The position numbers and the translations under genes were made by a program. Below the pieces are notes generated by a model. The model was not told where the DNA came from. It ran no database searches and was given only the letters and a program-made list of their open reading frames with translations. From positions 27,259 through 91,258 of the forward strand of contig CAKTQV010000008.1 of the NCBI GenBank assembly GCA_934597255.1: a DNA stretch of 64,000 nucleotides. The letters run 5' to 3'. Within the stretch, counting starts at the first letter, position 1. Each line of letters begins with the position of its first letter. This DNA comes from an uncultured Oscillospiraceae bacterium. Its GTDB lineage: Bacteria > Bacillota > Clostridia > Oscillospirales > Oscillospiraceae. Below, piece by piece: positions 24,384 to 32,594 of this stretch.

Positions 24384-25475
24384 TCAGTTCTTTTTCTCCC
24401 GCAGCGGCAGGTATTCCCGCAAGATCCCCTCCAGCACGTCGAGCGCAAAGCGTTTGGCCCGGCTGCTTCTGCGCAGCGAGCGCACGAGCGAAAGCGCCTG
24501 GCGGAGCCTGTGCTCCGTCAGCTCCGTGATCGTGACGGCGCCGGTGGCCGTCAGCGCGGCGAACAGCTCGTCGATGAATTCGCGCCGCTCGTCCAGGCTC
24601 ATGCTCCGGAGCGTGGCCTCCATGCTCTCGTCGAAGGCGCGGCTGCTGCGGCTGAGCTCGTCGCAGCGGACGAAGCGGGTGCCCATGACCTCCCAGGTGA
24701 AGCCGTCGTGCGCGGGGATGCCCGGGCGGGTGCTCCGGACGACGGTGATGTTCGTCTCCTGCGTCATAAGCGTTCCGACGAGCGAGAACTGGGGCAGGAG
24801 CGTATGGACGCGGCTGCGGACGCGCAGATAGCCGGGCTGGGTCAGAAAGTCCTCCTGAAAGCCAGGGCCGTCGTTGTTGTAGACGGCGAGAATGCGCTCC
24901 TGTACCGCCTCCGGCGCCATCGCCGCGGCGTACACGGCGAGATTGCCGCCCTTGGAATGGCCGCCGACGATCAGCGGGCCGGGATGGAGCGCGGCGGCCT
25001 GCGTGAGATATTCCACGGCGTCGGTCTGGGCCGGCACGGCCTTCTCCACCGCCATGAGGCAGTCCTCCTTCCAGGCCATCAGCGTGTCGTCCGTGCCGCG
25101 GAAGGAGATGTAGTGGGAGCCGTCCGGCAGGGCGATCGTCAGCGCGGAAAACTGCTCCGTGAGCTCCGGGATGACGCGCCGGACGTAGTTGGACAGCCGC
25201 AGCGGCGCAAAGCGGACGGTTCCCGGCAGCGCGCGGAACGAGGGCGTGATGTCCGGGGAGGCGAGAGCGCCGAGACGGTCGCCGGCCTCGCCGTGCAGCG
25301 CGTAATATGTCTTTACGGCCTGCGCGATGGATACCTCCGCCGAATCGGAGGGGACGACGCCGGTCAGATCGGGTGTGCCGATCTTGGTCACGATGTAATT
25401 GTCCACCTCGTTGAACGGGGAAACGGAGAAGGGGATGTCTCCTCGCCAGCCTATGTAATCGAGAATGTTGGCCAT
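24384..25475 (-). CDS. DUF2974 (Mbeg1-like) alpha/beta hydrolase-fold protein
   Basis: A 363-aa cytosolic protein of the DUF2974 family. It begins NILDYIGWRGDIPFSVSPFNEVDN, typical of these proteins. It has ISFRGTDDTLMAWKEDC and the lipase-like nucleophile elbow GGHSKGGNLAVYAA, where Ser is in a G-H-S-K-G box. The histidine HDGF (in PAHDGFTWEVMGTRF) could complete a triad. Family members are widespread in gut Firmicutes, with no proven substrate. The ATG at 25475 follows AAAGGAGA; further upstream codons are low-complexity and unsupported. Confidence 0.8.
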   Translation of the reverse strand: MANILDYIGWRGDIPFSVSPFNEVDNYIVTKIGTPDLTGVVPSDSAEVSIAQAVKTYYALHGEAGDRLGALASPDITPSFRALPGTVRFAPLRLSNYVRRVIPELTEQFSALTIALPDGSHYISFRGTDDTLMAWKEDCLMAVEKAVPAQTDAVEYLTQAAALHPGPLIVGGHSKGGNLAVYAAAMAPEAVQERILAVYNNDGPGFQEDFLTQPGYLRVRSRVHTLLPQFSLVGTLMTQETNITVVRSTRPGIPAHDGFTWEVMGTRFVRCDELSRSSRAFDESMEATLRSMSLDERREFIDELFAALTATGAVTITELTEHRLRQALSLVRSLRRSSRAKRFALDVLEGILREYLPLREKKN

Positions 25476-25656
25476 GAAGGTCTCCTTTCGGTCGGTCCGG
25501 CCCGGGCGGCGGGAAGCCGTCCGGACGGATGCAGGGCGCCCTGCGGCGCAGGGCCGGCGGAGCCGCGCCCGTCTGGCGGGTGCGGCGCTTTTCTTCATTT
25601 TATCATCGGCCGCGCCGGATTTCAACGCCGGGTGCGCGAAAGGGGCGAAGCGGCGC

Positions 25657-25685
25657 TTGCAATAAAGCGGCGGAGGCGGTAGAAT
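25657..25685 (+). promoter_or_regulatory. SigA promoter for the ECF transporter operon
   Basis: TTGCAA (25657-25662), 17-base spacer, TAGAAT (25680-25685), 30 bases before the first gene. No riboswitch is recognisable in this short leader. A GC-rich hairpin at about 25561-25590 lies upstream of the promoter and is not part of the transcript. Confidence 0.7.
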
Positions 25686-25715
25686 AAGGCTGTCTTTACA
25701 GACGGGGAGAGGAAC

Positions 25716-26600
25716 ATGGATACAGGCTTTGCCGCGTGCCATCCGGCGCTCAACTTCATATTTTTCGCGCTGGCGATCGCGGGGGGGATGTGCTTTGTCC
25801 ACCCGCTGTTCCTGGCGGTGTCGCTGGCGGCGTCGCTGACGTATTATATGCTTCTGCGCGGCCGCGCGGCACTGCGGCCTCTGGGTTGGATGCTGGCGCT
25901 TGGCGTGCTGGCCGGGCTTGCCAACCCGCTTTTCGTCACGCGGGGGGAAACGCTTCTGTTTCTGTGGGCCGGCGGGCGGCGCTTTACGCTGGAGGCGCTG
26001 CTGTACGGGCTCGCCGCCGGCGGTATGCTGGTGACGGTGCTGCTGTGGTTCGGCTGCTACAACGCCGTTATGACGGACGATAAATTTCAGTATCTTTTTG
26101 CCGGCGCGGCGCCGTCTCTGGCCATGGTGCTGTCGATGACGCTGCGGCTCGTGCCGCTGTTTGAGCGGCGGGCGGCGCAGATATCGCTGGCGCGGCGCTG
26201 CGTCGGAAAGGGCGCGGCGGACGGCCGGCGGCGCGAGCGGCTTGAAAACGGGGCGCAGGTCCTGTCCGCGCTGACGCAGTGGGCGCTGGAGGGGTCGGTG
26301 GAAACGGCCGATTCCATGCGCGCGCGCGGCTGGGGCTGCGGGCCGCGGGGCCGCTTTTCCATCTGGCGCTTCGGCCGGCGGGATGCGGCGCTGGGCGCGG
26401 TGATGGCCGCGGCGGGGGCGCTGCTGGCGGCGGGCGTGCTCGGCGGCGGTGCGCGCGCGGCGTATTACCCTGTGCTTTCGCTGCCGTGCGGCGGCTGGAC
26501 GGCGGCCGCGCTGGCCGGCTACGGCGCGCTTTGCTTTCTGCCGGCGGCTGTAACGATCTGGGAGGAGATATCATGGCGCATATCGAGATCGAAAATCTGA
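25716..26600 (+). CDS. ecfT: ECF transporter transmembrane (T) subunit, first copy
   Basis: EcfT-family scaffold protein (294 aa) that links the S subunit to the ATPases in energy-coupling-factor vitamin transporters. It starts HPALNFIFFALAIAGGMCFVHP, a shared EcfT opening, and has about six membrane helices. The two coupling Ala-Arg-Gly-type motifs are seen as SLARRCVG (about 158) and SMRARGWG (about 200), which contact the ATPase grooves. Genes follow in the order T-A/A'-S-T. The next gene starts within its last 28 bases. Confidence 0.85.
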   Translation: MDTGFAACHPALNFIFFALAIAGGMCFVHPLFLAVSLAASLTYYMLLRGRAALRPLGWMLALGVLAGLANPLFVTRGETLLFLWAGGRRFTLEALLYGLAAGGMLVTVLLWFGCYNAVMTDDKFQYLFAGAAPSLAMVLSMTLRLVPLFERRAAQISLARRCVGKGAADGRRRERLENGAQVLSALTQWALEGSVETADSMRARGWGCGPRGRFSIWRFGRRDAALGAVMAAAGALLAAGVLGGGARAAYYPVLSLPCGGWTAAALAGYGALCFLPAAVTIWEEISWRISRSKI

Positions 26601-28255
26601 CGTTCCGCTATCCGGCCGGCGCGAAAAACGCGCTGGACGGCGTGAGCCTGTCGATCGGGGCGGGAGAATACGTCTGCCTGTGCGGCCTGTCCGGCAGCGG
26701 GAAGACAACGCTCATGCGCCATCTGAAGCCGGCGCTCACGCCCCACGGCGCGCGCAGCGGCTCGGTGACGCTCGACGGGCGGCGGCTCGACGCGCTCGAT
26801 CTGCGCGAGCAGAGCAGCCGCATCGGCTATGTGATGCAGAATCCGGACAGCCAGCTCGTCACGGACAAGGTGTGGCACGAGCTGGCATTCGGGCTGGAAA
26901 GCCTCGGCTGCGACCAGCGGACGATGCGGCTGCGCGTGGCGGAGATGGCGAGCTATTTCGGAATACAGAACTGGTTCCACCGGCCGGTGGCAGAGCTGTC
27001 CGGCGGGCAGAAGCAGCTTCTCAATCTTGCCTCCGTGATGGCGATGCAGCCGGAGGTGCTCATCCTCGACGAGCCGACCAGCCAGCTCGATCCCATCGCG
27101 GCGGCGGATTTTCTCAACACCATCGCCAAGATAAACCGCGAGCTCGGCACGACGGTCATTTTGTCGGAGCACCGGCTGGAGGACGCGCTTCCCGCGGCCG
27201 ACCGCGTCGTCGTGCTCGAGGACGGACGGGTGGCGGCGGACGCGCCGCCGCGAGAGATCGGCGCGCTTCTGGCCGCGCGGGACAGCAAAATGCTTCCGTC
27301 CTTGCCGGCGCCGGTGCGCATTTATCTGCAGAGCGGCAGCCGGCAGGCCTGTCCGCTGACGGTGCGGGAGGGGCGCGGCTGGCTGAGCCGGGAGCTGGAG
27401 GGCGTGTGCGTGCGCAGCGCGGGGGAGGACGAGCCGCTCTACGCGGAGCCGGACGAGCCGGCGCTGGCGCTCGACGAGCTTTGGCTGCGCTATGAAAAGC
27501 AGGCGCCGGACGTGCTGCGTGGGACGAGTCTGAAGGTCGCCCGCGGGACGCTGCACGCCGTCGTCGGCGGAAACGGGAGCGGGAAATCCACCATGCTCAA
27601 GGCGATATGCGGGCTGGCGCGGCCCTACCGGGGGCGCGTGTTCATTGAAGGAAGGCGGCTGGAAAAATACCGGGATACAGAGCTGTTCGAGGGCTGTATC
27701 GCCATGCTGCCGCAGGACCCGCAGAGCCTGTTCGTGAAAAAGACCGTGCGCGGGGAGCTGGAGGAAATGACGGACGGGCGGCTGCCGCAGGCGGAACGGG
27801 AGGCGCAGATCGCGGAGGCCGCGCAGCTGTGCCGGATCGGCGATATCCTGGACAGCCATCCCTACGATCTGTCCGGCGGCGAGCAGCAGCGCGCGGCGCT
27901 GGCGAAGGTTTTGCTGTGCCGGCCGCGCATCCTGCTGCTGGACGAGCCGACGAAGGGGATGGACAACGCCTTCAAAAACGAGTTCGCGGCGCTGCTCGGA
28001 CGGCTGAAGGCGCGGGGCGTGACCGTTCTGATGGTGTCGCACGACGTGGAATTCTGCGCGTCGTGGGCGGATGCGGTCTCAATGTTTTTCGACGGCGGCG
28101 TCGTCACGACGAATACGCCGCAGCGCTTCTTCGCCCGCAACAGCTTTTATACGACGGCGGCCAACCGCATGAGCCGTCACTGTCTGCCCGACGCCGTGAC
28201 GGCGGAGGATGTGGTGTGCGCGCTGCGCGCCGCGCGGGAGGAGAGCCATGGCTGA
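26573..28255 (+). CDS. ecfA: ECF transporter fused ATPase (A and A' domains in one chain)
   Basis: A 560-aa protein with two ABC domains that power the ECF transporter. Domain 1: Walker A GLSGSGKTT (about 39-47), Q-loop QNPDSQ, signature LSGGQKQLL, Walker B VLILDEPTSQLD. Domain 2: Walker A GGNGSGKST, QDPQSLF, signature LSGGEQQRAAL, Walker B ILLLDEPTKGMD. Most ECF systems in Firmicutes use separate EcfA1 and EcfA2; fused forms usually belong to transporters with their own dedicated module. ATG at 26573 follows GGAGGAG inside the end of ecfT. Confidence 0.9.
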   Translation: MAHIEIENLTFRYPAGAKNALDGVSLSIGAGEYVCLCGLSGSGKTTLMRHLKPALTPHGARSGSVTLDGRRLDALDLREQSSRIGYVMQNPDSQLVTDKVWHELAFGLESLGCDQRTMRLRVAEMASYFGIQNWFHRPVAELSGGQKQLLNLASVMAMQPEVLILDEPTSQLDPIAAADFLNTIAKINRELGTTVILSEHRLEDALPAADRVVVLEDGRVAADAPPREIGALLAARDSKMLPSLPAPVRIYLQSGSRQACPLTVREGRGWLSRELEGVCVRSAGEDEPLYAEPDEPALALDELWLRYEKQAPDVLRGTSLKVARGTLHAVVGGNGSGKSTMLKAICGLARPYRGRVFIEGRRLEKYRDTELFEGCIAMLPQDPQSLFVKKTVRGELEEMTDGRLPQAEREAQIAEAAQLCRIGDILDSHPYDLSGGEQQRAALAKVLLCRPRILLLDEPTKGMDNAFKNEFAALLGRLKARGVTVLMVSHDVEFCASWADAVSMFFDGGVVTTNTPQRFFARNSFYTTAANRMSRHCLPDAVTAEDVVCALRAAREESHG

Positions 28256-28970
28256 CAAACGGATATCGGCGCGGCGCGCGATCGGCTGGGCCGTGGTGCT
28301 GCTGGCCGTGCCGGGCACGATATGGCTCGGCTGGCGCTATGCCGCGCGGCAGTATTATGCGGCGAGTCTGCTGGTCATCCTGTGGTCGATGCTGCCGTTT
28401 TTCCTGCTGTTTGAAAAGCGGCGTCCGCAGGCGCGCGAGCTGGTCGTGATCGCCGTGATGAGCGCGCTGGCGGCCGCGTCGCGCGCGGCGTTCGTTTGGG
28501 CGCCGTCGTTCAAGCCTATTACCGGCATCGTCATTATCACGGGCGTGGCGCTCGGCGCGGAGGCGGGCTTTCTCACGGGCGCGCTGGCGGCGTTCGTGTC
28601 GAATTTCCTGTTCGGCCAGGGGACGTGGACGCCGTGGCAGATGTTTGCCTTCGGGCTGGCCGGCTTTCTGGCGGGCGCGCTGCACGCGCGCGGCTGGCTG
28701 AGCGGGCGGAAGCTTCCGCTGAGCCTGTTCGGCGCGGCGGCCGTTCTGCTGCTGATCGGCCCGCTGCTGGACACCTGCGCGCTGTTCACGATGGCGGGCG
28801 AGGTCACAAGGGGTACGGCCGCGGCCATATATCTGTCCGGGCTGCCGGTCAACGCGGTGCACGCGCTGGCGACGGCGCTGACCATCTGGCTGCTGAGCGG
28901 GCCGCTGCTGGACAAGCTGGGGCGCATCCGGCTGAAATACGGGCTGATGGAGGGCGGCGATGCGCTTTGA
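28248..28970 (+). CDS. ECF transporter substrate-specific (S) subunit, ligand unknown
   Basis: A 240-aa membrane protein with about eight hydrophobic segments. The core resembles ECF S components: ARELVVIAVMSALAAASRA, KPITGIVIITGVALGAEAGFLTGALAAF and the loop GQGTWTPWQMFAFGLAGFLAG, the usual S-subunit signature region. The AxxxA-type helix 1 that docks on EcfT is plausible in SALAAASRA. Two extra N-terminal helices precede the core. Similar proteins have been predicted to take up cobalamin-type compounds, but no B12 riboswitch is seen here, so I leave the ligand open. It overlaps the ATPase gene by 8 bases. Confidence 0.8.
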   Translation: MADKRISARRAIGWAVVLLAVPGTIWLGWRYAARQYYAASLLVILWSMLPFFLLFEKRRPQARELVVIAVMSALAAASRAAFVWAPSFKPITGIVIITGVALGAEAGFLTGALAAFVSNFLFGQGTWTPWQMFAFGLAGFLAGALHARGWLSGRKLPLSLFGAAAVLLLIGPLLDTCALFTMAGEVTRGTAAAIYLSGLPVNAVHALATALTIWLLSGPLLDKLGRIRLKYGLMEGGDAL

Positions 28971-29844
28971 CAGCTATCATCCGGCCATAAATCTCGCGTA
29001 TTTTACGGCCGTTCTGGCGGCGGCGGTCGTTTTTGACCATCCGTGCTTTCTGGCCGTGGCCTATGTGTGCGCGTTCGTTTACTCCGCGGCGCTGGGCGGA
29101 CGGCGGGCGCTGGTCTTCGATCTGGCGCTCGTGCCGCTGATGGCGGCGTTCGCGCTGTATTACGGCGCGTACCGCCACTTCGGCGTGACGGTGCTGGGCG
29201 TGAATTTCATCGGCAACCGCATCACGCTCGAGGCGCTGGTATACGGCCTTGTGCTGGCGGGAAAGACGGCGGTGGTGCTGATGTGGCTGAGCTGCATGCA
29301 CGCGGTCGTGTCAAGCGACAAGCTCGTGTATCTGTTCGGGCGCGTGCTGCCGCGCCTGTCGCTGTATCTGGCCATCGTGCTGCGCGCCGTGCCGCGCATC
29401 CGGGAGCGCTTCCGCAGCGCGTCGCTGGCGCGAAGCGGCGTGGGCCGGGGCGGCCAGCAGGGCGGCGCTGTGCGCCGCGTGCGGAATTTTCTGAGCATCG
29501 CGTCCATCGTGACGACGTGGACGCTGGAGGATCTTGTGGAAAGCGCCGCGAGCATGAAGAGCCGCGGGTATTCGCTGCGCGGCCGCACGGCGTTTTCCAT
29601 CTATCGCTTCGATAACCGGGACCGGGCGTTCGTGCTCGCGCTGACGGCGCTCGTCACGCTGCAGCTGATGGCGTGGCTGCTTGACCAGACCGGCGCGCTG
29701 TACGATCCGGCCATCGTTATAAACCGGATCACGCCCATGAGCGGCGTGTTCTACGCCGGCTATGCGCTTTTGTGTCTTCTGCCGTGGCTTTTGCAGCTGG
29801 CCGGGCAGCGGCGGTGGCGGCGCCGCGTGGAAAGGCGGCTGTGA
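28960..29844 (+). CDS. ecfT: ECF transporter transmembrane (T) subunit, second copy
   Basis: A second 294-aa EcfT-like protein in the same operon. It opens YHPAINLAYFTAVLAAAVVFDHP, closely parallel to the first copy, and carries coupling-helix motifs SLARSGVG (about 154) and SMKSRGYSLRGRTAFSIYRF (about 203). Matching length and motif positions suggest a duplication, yet the sequences have diverged widely. It may form a second T scaffold with a different S partner or work as a T heterodimer with the first. It overlaps the S gene by 11 bases. A bidirectional terminator follows. Confidence 0.83.
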   Translation: MRFDSYHPAINLAYFTAVLAAAVVFDHPCFLAVAYVCAFVYSAALGGRRALVFDLALVPLMAAFALYYGAYRHFGVTVLGVNFIGNRITLEALVYGLVLAGKTAVVLMWLSCMHAVVSSDKLVYLFGRVLPRLSLYLAIVLRAVPRIRERFRSASLARSGVGRGGQQGGAVRRVRNFLSIASIVTTWTLEDLVESAASMKSRGYSLRGRTAFSIYRFDNRDRAFVLALTALVTLQLMAWLLDQTGALYDPAIVINRITPMSGVFYAGYALLCLLPWLLQLAGQRRWRRRVERRL

Positions 29845-29852
29845 CGTCAATG

Positions 29853-29895
29853 AAAAAAGTCCCCGCACGGCCAGAGCCGTGCGGGGACTGCTTTT
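29853..29895. terminator. bidirectional terminator between ECF and feo operons
   Basis: Perfect 14-base stem AGTCCCCGCACGGC/GCCGTGCGGGGACT with a 4-base loop and T-tracts on both strands, serving the converging ECF (+) and feo (-) operons. Confidence 0.9.
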
Positions 29896-29910
29896 TTGAG
29901 GGAAGGAGAT

Positions 29911-30045
29911 CTATTCTTTTTTCCGGCAGGCGCCGGAGCAGCCGGCGCAGCGGGAGCAGCCGCCCTTCGGCCGGCGGAGAGAACGCACGGCGGCGGCCGC
30001 CGCCAGAAGCAGCGCGGCCAGAAGGCCGATCGTGGCGGCGTTCAT
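29911..30045 (-). CDS. FeoB-associated Cys-rich membrane protein
   Basis: A 44-aa protein with one membrane helix (ATIGLLAALLLAAAAAV, about 3-19), then a basic stretch and a cysteine cluster CSRCAGCSGAC followed by RKKE. Short single-helix proteins with a CxxCxxCxxxC tail are routinely encoded directly after feoB in Clostridia. They may handle Fe(II) at the cytoplasmic face; this is family context and not proof. Its ATG overlaps the feoB stop (ATGA). It is the last gene of the operon. Confidence 0.88.
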   Translation of the reverse strand: MNAATIGLLAALLLAAAAAVRSLRRPKGGCSRCAGCSGACRKKE

Positions 30046-32417
30046 ATCACGGCCCCCAGTCCCAGCATCATGCCGATCAGATGCGTCAGAAGCGCGAACA
30101 CCCACGCGATCAGGCACTGGCCAACCACTACGCCCGCGGCCCATTTGCCGCCAAGCTCGCGCCGAACGGAGGCGATGGCCGCGACGCACGGCGTGTACAG
30201 AAGGCAGAATACCAGCAGCGAGGCTGCCCCGAGGGGACTGAGCACGGCGCGCAGCGCGGCGGTGCTGCCGAACAGGACCGACAGCGTGGACACCACGCTC
30301 TCCTTGGCCATGAAGCCCGCGATCAGCGCCGTGCAGATGCGCCAGTCGCCGAAGCCGAGCGGCCGGAACACCGGCACGAGCAGACCGGCCAGCAGCGCCA
30401 GGATGCTCGCGTGGCTGTCGGAGACGGGGTTGAGGCGCAGATCGAAGCTTTGCAAAAACCAGATGACGATGCTGGCGAGAAAGATGACCGTGAAGGCGCG
30501 GCGGAGGAAGTCCTTGGCCTTTTCCCACAGCAGCTGCGCCACGTTGCGCGCGCCCGGCATGCGGTAATTCGGAAGCTCCATGACGAAGGGGACGGCGCTG
30601 CCGCGGAAGGCCGTGTGCCTGGCGGCGACAGCCGCCAGCATCCCGGCGGCGATGCCGAGAAAATACAGGCCGACCATGATGAGCCCGGCGTGCGCCGGGA
30701 AAAAGGCGGCGGTGAAAAAGCCGTAGATGGGCAGCTTGGCCGTGCAGCTCATGAAGGGCGTGAGCAGGATGGTCATTTTGCGGTCGCGCTCGGACGGGAG
30801 CGTGCGGCTGGCCATCACGCCGGGAACGGTGCAGCCGAAGCCGACGAGCATCGGCACGATGCTGCGCCCGGAAAGGCCGAGACGGCGCAGCGGCTTATCC
30901 ATGACGAAGGCGATGCGCGCCATATAGCCGGAGTCCTCGAGCAGCGACAGGAAGAAAAACAGCGTCACGATGATCGGCAGAAAGCTCAGAACGCTGCCGA
31001 CGCCGCGGAATACGCCGTCGATCACGAGCGAGTGGACGACGGGCGCGACGCCCCACGCCGTGAGCGCCGCGTCCGCCGCAGCGGAAAGTGCGCCGATGCC
31101 CCGGTCGAGAAGCTCCTGGAAAAACGCGCCGATGACGTTGAAGCTCAGCCAGAACACCAGCGCCATGATGGCGATGAAGGCGGGCACGGCCGTATACCGG
31201 CCGGTCAGCACCCGGTCGATGCGTCGGCTGCGCTCGTGCTCCTTCGATTCGCGGGGCTTGACGACGGTCCGGGCGACGAGCCGGCGGATGAAGGCGAAGC
31301 GCATGTCCGCGATGGCGGCGGCGCGGTCCAGCCCGCGTTCGCTCTCCATCTGGACGATGATGTGCTCGAGCATCTCCTTTTCGTTTTCCGTCAGCTCCAG
31401 CGCGTCCAGCACGAGCCCGTCGCCCTCGATGAGCTTGCAGGCGGCGAAGCGGACGGGGATGCCGGCGGCGCCGGCATGGTCGGCGATGAGATGCATGATG
31501 CCGTGGATGGCGCGGTGAACGGCGCCGCAGTTGTCGTTTTCGTCGCAGAAGTCCACGCGGCCGGGCTTTTCCTGAAAATGGGCGACGTGCAGCGCATGGC
31601 TGACCAGCTCGTCGATGCCCTCGCCGCGCGCGGCCGAGATGGGAACGACGGGGATGCCGAGCATCTGCTCCATGTCGTTGATGCGGATGGAGCCGCCGTT
31701 GCCGCGCAGCTCGTCCATCATGTTCAGCGCCAGCACCATGGGGCAGCCCAGGTCGATCAGCTGCATCGTCAGGACCAGACTGCGCTCGATGCTGGTGGCG
31801 TCGACGATGTTGATGATGCCCTGCGGCCTTTCGTCGAGGATGAACTGGCGCGTGACGATCTCCTCGGCGGAATACGGGCTCATGGAATAAATGCCGGGCA
31901 GATCGGTGACGAGTGTGTTCTCATGGCCGCGGATGGGGCCGGATTTGCGGTCGACCGTCACGCCGGGAAAATTGCCGACGTGCTGGTTGGAGCCGGTGAG
32001 TTGGTTGAACAGCGTGGTCTTGCCGCAGTTCTGATTGCCGGCCAGCGCAAAGCGGAGGGTCGTGCCGTCCGGCAGCGGATCGCCGTCGGCCCGGGCATGG
32101 TAGCGGCCGCCTTCGCCAAGACCGGGGTGCTCGCTCGCGCGGCCCTCGCCGGCCCGGGCATAGCCGTCGTAGACCCCGGTCTCCGGGTGAACGCTGGCCG
32201 GGTCGACGGTGATCTTCTCCGCGTCCGCCAGCCGGAGCGTCAGCTCGTAGCCGTGGATGCGCAATTCCATCGGGTCGCCCATCGGCGCGTATTTTTCCAG
32301 CGTCATCTCCGCGCCGGGGATCACGCCCATATCCAGAAAATGCTGGCGCAGCGCGCCCTCGCCGCCCACGGCGGTGACGACGGCGGACTGGCCGATCGGA
32401 AGCTGTCTGAGATTCAT
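30042..32417 (-). CDS. feoB: ferrous iron transporter: FeoA-FeoB fusion
   Basis: Fe(II) uptake permease (791 aa). Residues 1 to about 75 are a FeoA SH3-like domain (LRQLPIGQSAVVTAVGGEGALRQHFLDMGV, typical FeoA). After a polar linker, the G domain starts near residue 120: G1 GNQNCGKTTLFNQLTG, switch region HVGNFPGVTVDRKSG, G3 DLPGIYSMSPYS, G4 NMMDE. About eight membrane helices follow, with the Gate motifs GFGCTVPGVMASR and TPFMSCTAKLPIYGFF. Fusions of FeoA to FeoB occur in some Firmicutes and Bacteroidetes. A long stem in the leader and an inverted repeat at the promoter may regulate it. Confidence 0.95.
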   Translation of the reverse strand: MNLRQLPIGQSAVVTAVGGEGALRQHFLDMGVIPGAEMTLEKYAPMGDPMELRIHGYELTLRLADAEKITVDPASVHPETGVYDGYARAGEGRASEHPGLGEGGRYHARADGDPLPDGTTLRFALAGNQNCGKTTLFNQLTGSNQHVGNFPGVTVDRKSGPIRGHENTLVTDLPGIYSMSPYSAEEIVTRQFILDERPQGIINIVDATSIERSLVLTMQLIDLGCPMVLALNMMDELRGNGGSIRINDMEQMLGIPVVPISAARGEGIDELVSHALHVAHFQEKPGRVDFCDENDNCGAVHRAIHGIMHLIADHAGAAGIPVRFAACKLIEGDGLVLDALELTENEKEMLEHIIVQMESERGLDRAAAIADMRFAFIRRLVARTVVKPRESKEHERSRRIDRVLTGRYTAVPAFIAIMALVFWLSFNVIGAFFQELLDRGIGALSAAADAALTAWGVAPVVHSLVIDGVFRGVGSVLSFLPIIVTLFFFLSLLEDSGYMARIAFVMDKPLRRLGLSGRSIVPMLVGFGCTVPGVMASRTLPSERDRKMTILLTPFMSCTAKLPIYGFFTAAFFPAHAGLIMVGLYFLGIAAGMLAAVAARHTAFRGSAVPFVMELPNYRMPGARNVAQLLWEKAKDFLRRAFTVIFLASIVIWFLQSFDLRLNPVSDSHASILALLAGLLVPVFRPLGFGDWRICTALIAGFMAKESVVSTLSVLFGSTAALRAVLSPLGAASLLVFCLLYTPCVAAIASVRRELGGKWAAGVVVGQCLIAWVFALLTHLIGMMLGLGAVI

Positions 32418-32432
32418 AATCCTGTCCTCTCC

Positions 32433-32453
32433 GGCCGCGCAGAGGCGGCCGGA
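32433..32453 (-). promoter_or_regulatory. GC-rich hairpin in the feo operon leader
   Basis: CCGGCCGC, a short loop and GCGGCCGG-like complement form a stable stem between the promoter and the ribosome site of the FeoA-FeoB gene. It has no T-tract, so it is not a terminator. It may influence translation. Confidence 0.4.
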
Positions 32454-32456
32454 TCC

Positions 32457-32486
32457 AGTGTAAGATCCGCGCCCCCGGTTAGTCAA
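32457..32486 (-). promoter_or_regulatory. SigA promoter for the feo operon
   Basis: Minus strand TTGACT (32486-32481), 18-base spacer, TACACT (32462-32457). The -35 sits between the arms of a perfect inverted repeat (32473-32498). Confidence 0.65.
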
Positions 32487-32498
32487 CACGAACCGGGG
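32473..32498. promoter_or_regulatory. inverted repeat spanning the feo -35 (candidate operator)
   Basis: CCCCGGTT (32473-32480), 10 bases, AACCGGGG (32491-32498). The perfect 8-base arms enclose the -35 hexamer. Its GC-rich arms do not resemble a Fur box. Confidence 0.45.
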
Positions 32499-32530
32499 AA
32501 AACGGGAAAATTCCCGGCGGCGGGTTGTTC

Positions 32531-32559
32531 TTGAAAAGCGGCGGACAGTGCGCTATAAT
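32531..32559 (+). promoter_or_regulatory. SigA promoter for the FkbH-ACP-VOC-MBOAT operon
   Basis: TTGAAA (32531-32536), 17-base spacer, TATAAT (32554-32559), divergent from the feo promoter and not overlapping it. Confidence 0.75.
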
Positions 32560-32594
32560 AGCTCCATCTGACAATAAAGGATCGAAAGCTGACG

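Noticed and set aside
25476..25715. A cobalamin or other riboswitch before the ECF operon.
   Set aside because: The predicted promoter leaves a leader of only about 25 bases, too short for a riboswitch. The upstream GC hairpin is outside the transcript.
29772..32534. A 920-codon plus-strand frame across the feo operon.
   Set aside because: Antisense to FeoA-FeoB; no family features and a terminator lies at its beginning.
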